Positions 42,509-52,001 of a DNA stretch of 64,000 nucleotides are shown one piece after another. Origin of the DNA: an uncultured Pseudomonadota bacterium (GTDB lineage: Bacteria; Pseudomonadota; Gammaproteobacteria; Steroidobacterales; Steroidobacteraceae); contig CAIKMS010000033.1 in NCBI GenBank assembly GCA_903828595.1, positions 124,001 through 188,000 of the forward strand. Direction: 5' to 3'. Made by a program: the position numbers and the translations under genes. Numbering within the stretch: position 1 is the stretch's first letter; the number at the start of each line of letters is the position of its first letter. A model generated the notes under the pieces. The model was not told the origin of the DNA. It did not search any database and saw nothing but the letters and a program-made list of their open reading frames with translations.

Positions 42509-44080
42509 ATGAGTGACGAGCAATTAGCATCAACCCAGAGTGGGCGTCGCCCTAGCGGCCGTGATGCCAAGCGTGCGGCCCGAGCGGCCCGCGCTGGCAC
42601 AATTATTCCCTATATCACCCGCAAGGTTCCTTATTACGAAGTCGTCAGCGAGGAAGGCCTAAGCCTGCTCGAGCACAATGCCGACACGATCCTTGAAGAG
42701 GTCGGTATTGATTTTCGCGACGATCCTGAAGCTTTGGAGATCCTCAAAGCCGGTGGTGCGCAGGTTAAAGGCGAGCGGGTTCATTTTCCGCGTGGCTTAG
42801 CGCGCAGCATCATCCAGAAAAGTGCCCCACGCGAGTTCACTCAGCATGCCCGCAACCCGGCCCGAAATGTGGTCATCGGTGGCAAGAACACGGTGTTCGC
42901 CCCGGCCTATGGCTCACCCTTCATCCGCAATATTGATGAAGGCCGACGCTATGCGCGCATTGAAGATTTCCAAAACTTCGTAAAACTCGCTTATCTGGCG
43001 CCTTCACTGCACCACTCCGGTGGCACCATTTGCGAGCCCGTGGATTTGCCGGTCAACAAGCGTCACTTGGACATGGTTTACGCGCATTTAAAGTACAGTG
43101 ACAAGCCTTTCATGGGCTCGGTTACCGCTCCTGAGCGCGCTGCGGATTCGGTAGAAATGGCCAAAATCGTCTTCGGCGATGGCTTCATGGATCCGCTAAC
43201 CGGCCGTCCGAAGACTGCGATCATTAATCTGATCAACGTCAACTCGCCCATGACCTATGATTCCACGATGTTGGGAGCAGCCAAGGTCTATGCGCGCGCC
43301 AACCAGGCGACGATCATCACACCGTTCATCCTGGCTGGTGCCATGTCGCCGGTCACCGTCGGCGGTACCGTGGCACAGACCCTCGCCGAGGCATTAGCCG
43401 GTATGGCGTTTGTGCAGTTAGTTAATCCAGGCGCACCGGTCGTGATGGGCAGCTTTGCCTCCAGTATCTCAATGCAGTCTGGAGCGCCAACCTTCGGTAC
43501 GCCGGAGCCTGCTCTCGTGCTGTATACGATGGCAGCCCTGGCCCGCCGGTTAGGGGTTCCTTTCCGTTCAGGTGGCAGCTTGTGTGCGTCGAAGATTGCT
43601 GACGCACAGGCCGCCTTTGAATCAGCCAACACCTTGATCCCCACCTGTTTGGCGGGTGTCAACTTCGTCCTGCACACGGCGGGTTGGCTGGAAGGCGGAT
43701 TGTCCATGGGCTACGAGAAGTTTGTGATGGACTGCGACCAAGCCGGCATGATGCACACCTTACTGGCTGGCGTGGATCTGACAGAAAACGGACAGGCGCT
43801 TTCAGCCATCCGCGACGTGGGTCCTGGCAAGCACTTTTTGGGCTGCGACCACACCCAGGCGAACTTTGAGAACGCCTTTTACCGCTCGCCTCTGGCTGAC
43901 AACAACAGCTTTGAGCAGTGGGATGCCGAAGGCCGCCTGGACATGGCGCAGCGCGCGAACGCCAGCTGGAAAAAACAGCTGGCCGAGTACGAAGCTCCGG
44001 AAATCGACCCGGCTGTTGATGAGGCGCTGCTCGCCTACATTCAGAAGCGCAAAGACTCGGAGCCCGACTCCAACGTCTGA
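42509..44080 (+). CDS. MttB-family trimethylamine methyltransferase-like protein (non-pyrrolysine)
   Basis: A 523-aa protein of the MttB superfamily. Archaeal members move a methyl group from trimethylamine to a corrinoid protein using pyrrolysine; bacterial members without pyrrolysine include glycine betaine, proline betaine, carnitine and gamma-butyrobetaine methyltransferases. The frame is continuous with no internal stop, so no pyrrolysine is required. Recognisable blocks are ADTILEEVGIDFRDDPEALE, GGTICEPVDLPV and LAGVNFVLHTAGWLEGGLSM. I start at ATG 42509, with GGAGA about 6 nt upstream. No MtbC-type corrinoid protein is encoded in the window, which leaves the methyl acceptor open. Its position between the betaine importer and sarcosine oxidase suggests betaine or a relative as methyl donor. 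Confidence 0.85.
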   Translation: MSDEQLASTQSGRRPSGRDAKRAARAARAGTIIPYITRKVPYYEVVSEEGLSLLEHNADTILEEVGIDFRDDPEALEILKAGGAQVKGERVHFPRGLARSIIQKSAPREFTQHARNPARNVVIGGKNTVFAPAYGSPFIRNIDEGRRYARIEDFQNFVKLAYLAPSLHHSGGTICEPVDLPVNKRHLDMVYAHLKYSDKPFMGSVTAPERAADSVEMAKIVFGDGFMDPLTGRPKTAIINLINVNSPMTYDSTMLGAAKVYARANQATIITPFILAGAMSPVTVGGTVAQTLAEALAGMAFVQLVNPGAPVVMGSFASSISMQSGAPTFGTPEPALVLYTMAALARRLGVPFRSGGSLCASKIADAQAAFESANTLIPTCLAGVNFVLHTAGWLEGGLSMGYEKFVMDCDQAGMMHTLLAGVDLTENGQALSAIRDVGPGKHFLGCDHTQANFENAFYRSPLADNNSFEQWDAEGRLDMAQRANASWKKQLAEYEAPEIDPAVDEALLAYIQKRKDSEPDSNV

Positions 44081-44100
44081 TTGACGGGTAGACCTGTTGC

Positions 44101-44130
44101 ATCGTGCCTGCCCGCCCGGGCAGGCACGAT
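44101..44130 (+). terminator. GC-rich palindrome after the MttB gene
   Basis: A 14-bp perfect inverted repeat: ATCGTGCCTGCCCG (44101-44114) and its complement at 44117-44130. It starts about 20 nt after the MttB-like stop. No T tract follows, so termination would be weak or factor-assisted. Confidence 0.55.
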
Positions 44131-44332
44131 CGGCCCCTGATACCGACAAGAAAACCGCCGTACCCAGTGGTAATATCCGAACGCAAGGCAACTCTAAAGC
44201 GAGTAGGTCCAGTTCGGAGCAGGTGGCTTCACGCCAGACGCCGACTCCACGCGCTGTGCGTCACCGAGCTTTGGGGCCGCCTATCAACTTCGATTTCAGA
44301 ATGACGCGCGACTCCTGAAGGCATCTCCATCC

Positions 44333-45589
44333 ATGGCAAACCGTTATTCGGCTTTTTCGTTACTAAAGCACGCGCTGACAGGTGCACCGTGGCAACGCGC
44401 CTGGCGCTCGCCACAACCAAAATCCAGTTATGACGTGATCATCGTCGGTGGCGGCGGACACGGGCTAGCAACGGCTTACTATCTGGCCGCCAATCACGGC
44501 ATCCGTAACATCGCCGTGCTGGAAAAATCTTACATCGGCTCCGGCAACGTGGGACGCAACACCACGCTGATTCGCTCGAATTACATACTCGGCGGTAACA
44601 CGCACTTCTTCGAGCATTCAATGAAGCTCTGGGAAGGTTTATCACACGCCCTGAACTACAACGTCATGGTCTCGCAACGCGGCCAGATTGTGCTTGCCCA
44701 CAACCCCTCGCAACTCGATGTGCTGGGCCGCAAAGGCAACACGATGAAGCTCAATGGCATTGATGCCCAGCTTTTAGATCGTGGCGACGTGATGCGCATC
44801 CTTCCGTATTTGGACTTCAGCAACGAGTGCCGCTTTCCTATTTACGGCGGTCTGCTACAACAGCGCGCCGGCACCGTGCGTCACGATGCCGTGGCCTGGG
44901 GTTATGCCCGAGCCGCGAGTGAATTGGGCGTGGACATTATTGAAAACTGTGAAGTCACCGGGTTTCTGGAGAATGAGGGGACTATCAGCGGCGTGGAGAC
45001 CACCCGCGGGCGGATCATGGCAGGCCGCACCGCCATCTGTGTCGCCGGACACTCTTCACGCTTAGCGGCGATGGCAGGACTGCGTTTGCCGGTTGAAAGT
45101 CATATCTTGCAAGCCTTCGTAACGGAATCCATTAAGCCCTTAATTCACCACGTAGTGACTTTCGGTGCGGATCTGTTCTACATATCGCAATCGGACAAGG
45201 GTGGTTTGGTGTTTGGTGGGCATATCGACGGCTTCAACACCTACACTCAACGCGGTCAGTTCCCTAAGGTCCAAGACGTAGCCGAATGTGCGGTGGCTCT
45301 GATTCCGGGCGTATCCCGACTGCGCCTGTTGCGGCATTGGGGCGGTATCCAAGACATGACTCCGGACGGCAGTCCCTTCATAGGCCGTACGCCGGTCAAA
45401 AATCTGTATTTCAACGGGGGTTGGTGCTATCAGGGCTTTAAGGCCACGCCAGCCTCGGGCTGGTGCTTTGCGCACACCATTGCTCACGATGATGAGCACC
45501 CGCTAGCACGTCACTTCAGCCTTGACCGACATATGCACGGAAATGGCTTTGATGAATACGGTCTTGGCCTTTGGACCTATAGGCAGTAA
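44333..45589 (+). CDS. soxB: Sarcosine oxidase subunit beta
   Basis: A 418-aa flavoprotein subunit of heterotetrameric sarcosine oxidase, which demethylates sarcosine to glycine with tetrahydrofolate as methylene acceptor. The FAD motif is VIIVGGGGHGLATAYYLA (35-52), the covalent FMN site is probably H184 in GTVRHDAVAWG, and HWGGIQDMTPDGSPFIG is the usual C-terminal flavin contact. It opens the soxBDAG operon; the delta gene starts 5 nt later. The ribosome-binding site (GAAGG, about 13 nt upstream) is loosely spaced. Confidence 0.95.
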   Translation: MANRYSAFSLLKHALTGAPWQRAWRSPQPKSSYDVIIVGGGGHGLATAYYLAANHGIRNIAVLEKSYIGSGNVGRNTTLIRSNYILGGNTHFFEHSMKLWEGLSHALNYNVMVSQRGQIVLAHNPSQLDVLGRKGNTMKLNGIDAQLLDRGDVMRILPYLDFSNECRFPIYGGLLQQRAGTVRHDAVAWGYARAASELGVDIIENCEVTGFLENEGTISGVETTRGRIMAGRTAICVAGHSSRLAAMAGLRLPVESHILQAFVTESIKPLIHHVVTFGADLFYISQSDKGGLVFGGHIDGFNTYTQRGQFPKVQDVAECAVALIPGVSRLRLLRHWGGIQDMTPDGSPFIGRTPVKNLYFNGGWCYQGFKATPASGWCFAHTIAHDDEHPLARHFSLDRHMHGNGFDEYGLGLWTYRQ

Positions 45590-45593
45590 CAGC

Positions 45594-45863
45594 ATGCTTA
45601 GGATTAATTGCCCCCATTGTGGCGAGCGTGACTACACCGAATTTCGTTATGCCGGCGATGCCAATAAAGCGCGCCCTGCACACGGTACGGGTGATCTAAA
45701 GACGTGGCATGACTACGTCTTTATTTTTGATAACCCCAAAGGACCGCATCGCGAGTACTGGCAGCATGTCTTTGGCTGCCGGCAATGGTTGATTTTGGAG
45801 CGCAACACGGCAACCAATATCACCGGCGCGTCGCAACTCACTGACACGAGCCGCGCATCATGA
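45594..45863 (+). CDS. soxD: Sarcosine oxidase subunit delta
   Basis: An 89-aa small subunit that binds zinc. CPHC near the N-terminus and the H-x3-C pair in YWQHVFGCRQW are the expected ligands, and WHDYVFIFDNPKGPHREYW is a conserved SoxD block. I start at ATG 45594, 4 nt after soxB; a start at 45522 would lie in the end of soxB. The stop overlaps the soxA start by 4 nt. Confidence 0.94.
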   Translation: MLRINCPHCGERDYTEFRYAGDANKARPAHGTGDLKTWHDYVFIFDNPKGPHREYWQHVFGCRQWLILERNTATNITGASQLTDTSRAS

Positions 45864-48826
45864 CCCGTAAATCCCATCGCCTGCCCGTTGGCGGCCACAT
45901 CGATCGTAGCCAGCCCGTCAGCTTTAGCCTTGATGGCCGAACCTACAGCGGCTTTGCCGGGGACAGTTTAGCTTCAGCTCTTTTGGGCCAGGGCGTGCAA
46001 CTGGTTGGACGAAGCTTTAAGTACCATCGACCGCGAGGCTTTTTAGCTGCTGGCGTTGAAGAACCCAACGGACTGTTCACCGTCGGTCAGGGTGGGCGCG
46101 TCACACCTAATCTTGCCGGGACCTCTACAGCTCTGTATCCAGGACTGGAGGCGCGCTGCCAAAATGCGTGGCCGTCCGTTGATTTTGATCTCATGGCGAT
46201 CAACTCCTGGGCCGCTCCGCTATTAACAGCGGGCTTTTACTACAAGACCTTCATGGGCCCGCTGCGAGGCTCCTGGATGTTTTATGAGCCATTTATTCGC
46301 CGTGCAGCGGGACTTGGTCAGGCCGCGAATCAAGCCGACCCGGATCGCTACGAGAGGCGCCATGCGTATACAGATGTGGCCGTAATTGGCTCGGGTGCGG
46401 CAGGCCTGGCTGCCGCGTTAAGTGCTGCACAAGCCGGCGCTCGTGTCATGCTCATCGAGCAAGACTGGTTATTGGGTGGCGGATTGCTGTCTAGCAGCGA
46501 CTCCGGCGAAGAACAGTGGCGCCGACAGGTGATTGGGCAACTGCAAACGCTACCGAATGTCGAGCTTTTAACTAACACGACAGCGCTAGGCCTGTACGAC
46601 GGCAACACGTTAGCGCTCGTAGAAAAGCACGATCACGAACGGCCCGATCCACAGCGTGGCCAAGCGCGTGAGGTCGTGATCACACTGCACGCCAAAAGCA
46701 TTATCTTTGCGACCGGCGCGATCGAGCGGCCACTGGTATTTGCCAACAATGATCGACCTGGCGTTATGCTTGCCTCAGCGATCGGCACCTACGTGAATCG
46801 GTATGCCGTCAGTTTTGGTGAGCGCGCGCTGATTGCCTGTAACAACGACAGCGCGCATCGTGTTGCCCTGGATCTGGCAGCGACCGGACTGAAGGTCACG
46901 CTGGCCGAACAGCGCTTGGAACTGAATCCAAAAAGCACGGAGCTGCTCAAAAAAGCCGGCGTGGCGGTGTTAACAGGCACACAAGTCGCCTACGTCTTAG
47001 GACAAAAATCGTTAACGTCAGCCCGGCTACGTCGCATCACAGACAATACCGAGCTGACGGTCGAGTGCGATGTCTTAGGCATGTCCGGTGGATGGAATCC
47101 GGTAGTACACCTAACCTCGCACACCGGCATCAAACCCAACTACTCACCTGAACTGGATGCCTTTGTTCCAGGCGGATACGCGTCAGGCCACTTTGGAGTG
47201 GGTTTGATTAACGGAACTTTTGGGCTGCGCGCCGCCATCAGCGAAGCCGCGGGTATCGGTCGTAAAGCGGCGATGGCCACGGGTCATTCGGCATCCAACG
47301 GCGCTGTGCCTACGCTGGAAGGCACCGATCACTCGTACAGTTTTGAAGCCTTACCCCAAGCGGTTGCCGGCAAACACGGTAAAGCGTTTTTGGATTTCCA
47401 AAATGACGTGACGACTAAAGATGTCGATCAGGCACACGATGAAGGCTACGTGTCGGTTGAGCATCTGAAACGCTACACCACACTGGGCATGGGCACCGAT
47501 CAGGGTAAAACGAGCAACATCAACGCAATTTCGCGCATGGCCCACCTGCGCGACTTAGAGATTCCTGTGGCGGGAACGACCACGTTTCGCCCCCCCTACA
47601 CGCCCGTGTCCTTAGGTGCTCTAGTAGGCCGTCATGTAAAACACCATTTCCGTCCGATTCGCCGCTCGCCTTTGCATGACTGGCATGCAGCCAATGGCGG
47701 TGCCTTCATTGAAGCCGGACCTTGGCTGCGCGCCTGGTACTACCAGTGGGCCGGTAACTCGGCTGAAGCTGCCTACCTTGAAGAAATGAAGTTAGTCCGC
47801 TCTGCGGTGGGGCTGTCTGACGTGTCAACGCTGGGCAAGATTGATGTGCAAGGGCCCGACGCGGCCGAGTTCCTCAATCGAGTCTACGTCAACGGTTTTG
47901 CGAAACTTCCGGTCGGCAAAGCACGCTATGGCGTGATGCTCAACGATGACGCAACCGTTCTGGATGACGGTACGACAGCGCGTTTTTCCGACACCCAATT
48001 CTTTATGACAACCACCACCGCCCAAGCGGCTGAGGTCATGTCGCGTCTGGAGTTCCTGCTGCAAACGGCTTGGCCGGACCTAAAGGTCAACATCACTTCC
48101 CTGACGGATCAGTGGGCTGGAATGTGTGTAGCCGGACCTAAAGCCAGAGCCGTTTTAGAAGCCGCCTTGCCCGTGACGGATGTCAGTGACGCCGCGCTGC
48201 CTCATATGGGTGTACGGGAAGTTTCTTTCAACGGCGTCGCGCTACGAATCCTGCGCCTGAGTTTCTCCGGCGAATTGGCTTATGAGCTTTACGTCCCGGC
48301 GGACTGTGGCATCGCTCTTTGGGAGCATTTACTGCGTGCCGGGCAATCCTTTGGGATTCGTCCCTACGGCTTGGAGGCCCTCGCCTCGCTGCGTATCGAA
48401 AAAGGCCATGCCGCGGGTTTAGAACTGGATCATCGAACGACGTTGGATGACCTGGGTCTGGGCAAAATGGCCAGTAAGGAAAAAGACTTTGTCGGCCGTG
48501 AGCTGCGTCTGCGTGACGGCCTGCAAGACAGCAACCGTTGGAGCTTAGTGGGCATTGAGTGCTTAGAACCCAATGCCCGCCTGCGCGGCGGTGCGATTCT
48601 CTTTGCAGCTAGTGATGAACTGAAAGGCCATGGGCGCGGGTATATCACCTCGGTCACCTGGTCCGTGGAGCTCAACAAGTACATTGCCCTAGGCCTTTAC
48701 CACGGCGGCCTTCGACACGTGGGTGAGGAAATTATCTGCGCTTTTCCGCTGAAACAGGAAACTGTGCGTGCGCGAATCGTCTCACCAATCTTTATTGATG
48801 CGAGTGGAGCCCGCCTACATGCTTAA
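45860..48826 (+). CDS. soxA: Sarcosine oxidase subunit alpha
   Basis: A 988-aa large subunit. The N-terminal part is a ferredoxin-like fold (FSLDGRTYSGFAGDSLASALL, here split by length), the middle binds NAD and FAD (VAVIGSGAAGLAAALSAAQ near 174-192) and the C-terminal 380 residues form a GcvT-like folate-binding domain starting around KLVRSAVGLSDVSTLGKI. The substrate-derived methylene group is transferred to THF there. It overlaps soxD and soxG by 4-8 nt, so subunits are co-translated. Length and order match family members from Corynebacterium and proteobacteria. Confidence 0.95.
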   Translation: MTRKSHRLPVGGHIDRSQPVSFSLDGRTYSGFAGDSLASALLGQGVQLVGRSFKYHRPRGFLAAGVEEPNGLFTVGQGGRVTPNLAGTSTALYPGLEARCQNAWPSVDFDLMAINSWAAPLLTAGFYYKTFMGPLRGSWMFYEPFIRRAAGLGQAANQADPDRYERRHAYTDVAVIGSGAAGLAAALSAAQAGARVMLIEQDWLLGGGLLSSSDSGEEQWRRQVIGQLQTLPNVELLTNTTALGLYDGNTLALVEKHDHERPDPQRGQAREVVITLHAKSIIFATGAIERPLVFANNDRPGVMLASAIGTYVNRYAVSFGERALIACNNDSAHRVALDLAATGLKVTLAEQRLELNPKSTELLKKAGVAVLTGTQVAYVLGQKSLTSARLRRITDNTELTVECDVLGMSGGWNPVVHLTSHTGIKPNYSPELDAFVPGGYASGHFGVGLINGTFGLRAAISEAAGIGRKAAMATGHSASNGAVPTLEGTDHSYSFEALPQAVAGKHGKAFLDFQNDVTTKDVDQAHDEGYVSVEHLKRYTTLGMGTDQGKTSNINAISRMAHLRDLEIPVAGTTTFRPPYTPVSLGALVGRHVKHHFRPIRRSPLHDWHAANGGAFIEAGPWLRAWYYQWAGNSAEAAYLEEMKLVRSAVGLSDVSTLGKIDVQGPDAAEFLNRVYVNGFAKLPVGKARYGVMLNDDATVLDDGTTARFSDTQFFMTTTTAQAAEVMSRLEFLLQTAWPDLKVNITSLTDQWAGMCVAGPKARAVLEAALPVTDVSDAALPHMGVREVSFNGVALRILRLSFSGELAYELYVPADCGIALWEHLLRAGQSFGIRPYGLEALASLRIEKGHAAGLELDHRTTLDDLGLGKMASKEKDFVGRELRLRDGLQDSNRWSLVGIECLEPNARLRGGAILFAASDELKGHGRGYITSVTWSVELNKYIALGLYHGGLRHVGEEIICAFPLKQETVRARIVSPIFIDASGARLHA

Positions 48827-49442
48827 AAGACACTCTAGTCTGGAATCGCTGATCAGCCACGGTGGGCGTGACTCGGCAACCGGCGCACGGGCGGTGCAGA
48901 TTACCCAGGTTCAGAATTGGCATCTGGGACTGTTTGCGGCATACCCAGGCGGTGGTCTCGACTACGAAGCGGCGTTGACGCAAGGCTTCGGCGTGGAACC
49001 TACCCGCTCGCCGCACATCAGCCAGGAACTTACCACTGGCACGATGTTATGCGTCGCCCCCGGACAGCATTGGGTTATCAGTCAGACAGCGGACCTGCTG
49101 GAAAAAACAGCTCAAGGGCTGGGATCGACTGGCGGAACATACACGTCACTCAGCCATAGCCGAGTTCGTGTAGCGATTATCGGACCCCAAGCCACACGTG
49201 TGTTGGACCGTGGAATTTCGCTGGACCTTCATCCCGAGGCGTTTGGTGTAGGGCACTTCGCACAAACTGCGCTGCACCACTGCGGTATCGTTTTGCATCG
49301 CACCGGCGAACACCGCTATGAACTCTATCTGCCGCGAACCTATGCAGTGTCGCTCTGGGAGTGGCTGGTGGATGCGGCTTGGCCCTTAGGCTATGACACG
49401 GCAATAGAAGCGTTAGGCGCGGTCGGCAATTCGCCGTCGTAA
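48819..49442 (+). CDS. soxG: Sarcosine oxidase subunit gamma
   Basis: A 208-aa subunit related to the GcvT fold, without known catalytic residues. Blocks such as LCVAPGQHWVI, TSLSHSRVRVAIIGPQA and the C-terminal YELYLPRTYAVSLWEWL are typical. ATG 48819 lies inside the last codons of soxA with a GGAG site upstream, giving a normal length; an earlier ATG at 48768 would add residues not seen in the family. Confidence 0.9.
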   Translation: MLKRHSSLESLISHGGRDSATGARAVQITQVQNWHLGLFAAYPGGGLDYEAALTQGFGVEPTRSPHISQELTTGTMLCVAPGQHWVISQTADLLEKTAQGLGSTGGTYTSLSHSRVRVAIIGPQATRVLDRGISLDLHPEAFGVGHFAQTALHHCGIVLHRTGEHRYELYLPRTYAVSLWEWLVDAAWPLGYDTAIEALGAVGNSPS

Positions 49443-49514
49443 CCTTTTTCGATCAACGAATGACGGCTGATCGATGCCGTCTCAACCCATTGCATCTCAG
49501 GAGATGGACAAAAA

Positions 49515-51950
49515 GTGAAATCACATACTCGAGTCGTTGTTATCGGTGGCGGCGTCGTAGGCTGCAGCGTTTTGTACCACCTGACCAAAGCAGGCTGGAA
49601 AGACGTCGTGTTGTTGGAGCGCGAGCAGTTAACCTCCGGCTCGACGTGGCATGCCGCTGGCGGTTTTCACACGCTAAACGGTGATCCTAACGTCGCCAAG
49701 CTGCAAGGCTATACCATCGGGCTATACGACGAACTGGAAAAGATCTCCGGTGAATCTTGCGGACTGCACCGCTCCGGCGGCCTCATGCTGGCCGATACGC
49801 CAGAGCGCATGGAATGGCTAAAGATGGCGCATGCGCGCGCACGCTACTTGGGTCTTGAGACAGAACTGCTGACGGCCAAAGAAGCCAAGCATCTGCTGCC
49901 ATTGCTTGAAGAAAAGTACTTTGTTGGCGCCATGCTAGACAAGGCCGACGGCAACTTGGATCCCTATGGAACCACGCATGCCTATGCCAAGTCTGCCCGT
50001 ATTGGTGGAGCAGAAATCTATCTGCAGACGCGAGTCACCGCGCTCACGAAGTGCGCCAACGGCACCTGGGATGTGATCACTGACAAAGGCACCATTAACG
50101 CAGAGCACGTGGTTAACGCAGGTGGCCTGTGGGCTCGTGAAGTCGGCCGTATGGTAGGTCTGGAGCTGCCGGTACTGGCGATGGAGCACATGTACTTGGT
50201 CACCGACGAAATGCCCGAGGTAGTGGCATTCAATAAAGAACGTGGCCATGAGCTGCCCCATGCTATCGACTTCAAGGCCGAGATCTACATGCGCCAGGAG
50301 CGCAGCGGAATGGTGCTGGGAACCTATGAGCGTGCGTGCGTACCTTGGCAACCGCGTTCAACGCCGTGGGATTTTGGTGCCCAACTTTTACCACCGGATC
50401 TGGATCGTATCGCGCCGTCGTTGGAAATCGGATACAAGCATTTTCCGGCGATGGAAAATGCAGGCATTAAGCGCGTTATCAACGGCCCCTTCACTTTCTC
50501 ACCCGATGGTAATCCGTTGGTTGGTCCCGTTCAGGGGTTGCCGGGTTTCTGGTGTGCTTGCGCGGTGATGGCCGGCTTTAGCCAAGGCGGCGGCGTGGGT
50601 CTTGCTCTCTCGCAATGGATGGTCAATGGCGATCCAGGCTTCGATGTCTGGGGCATGGACGTTGCTCGGTACGGGCAATGGGCGACTCGCAGTTATACCA
50701 ATGAGAAAGTGCGCGAAAATTACTCGAAGCGCTTCTCGATCCGCTTCCCGAACGAGGAATTGCCGGCCGCGCGTCCGCACCAGACCACCGCTCTGTACGA
50801 CGTGTTACTGGCGCAAGGTGCGGTGATGGGTGACAGCTGGGGCCTAGAGACTCCGCTGTGGTACGCGCCTAAGGGTGTTGAACCCAAGGACATTGTGTCA
50901 TTCCACCGTTCGAATGATTTCCCGCACATCAAGGCCGAGTGCGAAGGCGTACGTAATGGCGTCGGTGTGACTGAAATTGCCAACTTCGCCAAGTACGAGT
51001 TTACGGGCCCAGGTGCTGAGGCCTATCTGTCGAAGTTAATGACCAACAAGATGCCGCGCGTAGGGCGTCTGGTGCTCACCCCCATGCTCAACCATGGCGG
51101 CAAATTAATTGGAGATTTCACGATCGCTCGCGCCTCTGAAGAGCGTTTCATGATGTGGGGTTCCTCGCAGGCGCAGATCTATCACCTGCGTTGGTTTGAA
51201 TCTCAGCTACCTGCCGACGGCTCGGTGAAAATTCATCGCTACGACATGGGTCTGGTGGGTCTGTCGATTGCCGGACCTAAGTCCCGCGAAGTGCTGGCGC
51301 GCCTCACCGATGAGGATGTATCCGGCACAGCGTTCAAGTTCATGGATTTCAAAACCATGGATATTGGCAACGTGCCAGCCATGATTAACCGCATCTCCTA
51401 CACCGGTGATCTGGGTTACGAAATCTGGGTCGCTCCTGAGTACCAGCGTCGCCTGTATCACGCCATCATGGAAGCCGGACGGGAGTCAGGAATTATTCAC
51501 TTTGGTATGCGCGCACTGTTGTGCATGCGACTGGAAAAGAACTTCCCGACTTGGTACCGCGAACTGCGTCCTATTTACGGGGTTTTCGAGGCCGGTATGG
51601 ATCGCTTCATCGATCTGACCAAGCCTGATTTCATCGGTCGTGAAGCCGCTCTGCAGGAAAAAGCCAGCGGCGGCACCCTGCGTCGCGTCTGCTTCACTGT
51701 GGATGCCCTGGATGCTGACGTACTGGGCGATGAGCCAATTTGGCATGATGGCAAAGTCATCGGCTGGGTGACTTCGGGTGGCTACGGGCACTTCGTGGGG
51801 CAGTCACTGGCCCAAGGCTACGTACCTAAGGAACTGGCCAATGACACCGGAACCGGCCGCTTTGAGGTGGAGATCTTAGGCGAGCGTCGGCCAGCCACGA
51901 TCATTCTCGACCCATTGTTTGATCCGACCGGTGCACGCATGCGCATGTAA
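49515..51950 (+). CDS. Dimethylglycine dehydrogenase-like FAD/GcvT fusion enzyme
   Basis: An 811-aa enzyme with an N-terminal DAO-type flavoprotein (VVVIGGGVVGCSVLYHLT near 7-24; GSTWHAAG contains the histidine expected to bind FAD covalently) and a C-terminal GcvT-type folate domain from about residue 440 (SYTGDLGYEIWVAPEY is a family block). It would demethylate dimethylglycine to sarcosine, or sarcosine to glycine, passing methylene to THF. It directly follows sox genes on the same strand. The start is GTG at 49515 with AGGAG upstream. Related enzymes of this architecture also oxidise sarcosine, so the exact substrate is inferred. Confidence 0.9.
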   Translation: MKSHTRVVVIGGGVVGCSVLYHLTKAGWKDVVLLEREQLTSGSTWHAAGGFHTLNGDPNVAKLQGYTIGLYDELEKISGESCGLHRSGGLMLADTPERMEWLKMAHARARYLGLETELLTAKEAKHLLPLLEEKYFVGAMLDKADGNLDPYGTTHAYAKSARIGGAEIYLQTRVTALTKCANGTWDVITDKGTINAEHVVNAGGLWAREVGRMVGLELPVLAMEHMYLVTDEMPEVVAFNKERGHELPHAIDFKAEIYMRQERSGMVLGTYERACVPWQPRSTPWDFGAQLLPPDLDRIAPSLEIGYKHFPAMENAGIKRVINGPFTFSPDGNPLVGPVQGLPGFWCACAVMAGFSQGGGVGLALSQWMVNGDPGFDVWGMDVARYGQWATRSYTNEKVRENYSKRFSIRFPNEELPAARPHQTTALYDVLLAQGAVMGDSWGLETPLWYAPKGVEPKDIVSFHRSNDFPHIKAECEGVRNGVGVTEIANFAKYEFTGPGAEAYLSKLMTNKMPRVGRLVLTPMLNHGGKLIGDFTIARASEERFMMWGSSQAQIYHLRWFESQLPADGSVKIHRYDMGLVGLSIAGPKSREVLARLTDEDVSGTAFKFMDFKTMDIGNVPAMINRISYTGDLGYEIWVAPEYQRRLYHAIMEAGRESGIIHFGMRALLCMRLEKNFPTWYRELRPIYGVFEAGMDRFIDLTKPDFIGREAALQEKASGGTLRRVCFTVDALDADVLGDEPIWHDGKVIGWVTSGGYGHFVGQSLAQGYVPKELANDTGTGRFEVEILGERRPATIILDPLFDPTGARMRM

Positions 51951-52001
51951 GATCGGGGGGCAGTGCTTATAAGGGCTGCCCCAACCCTTCACTGGCGCTT
52001 C

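Noticed and set aside
44191..44261. Resemblance of the soxB leader to the signal recognition particle RNA core (AGGTCC and GGAGCAG)
   Set aside because: The invariant GGAA tetraloop and flanking residues are absent, and the location is wrong for that RNA.
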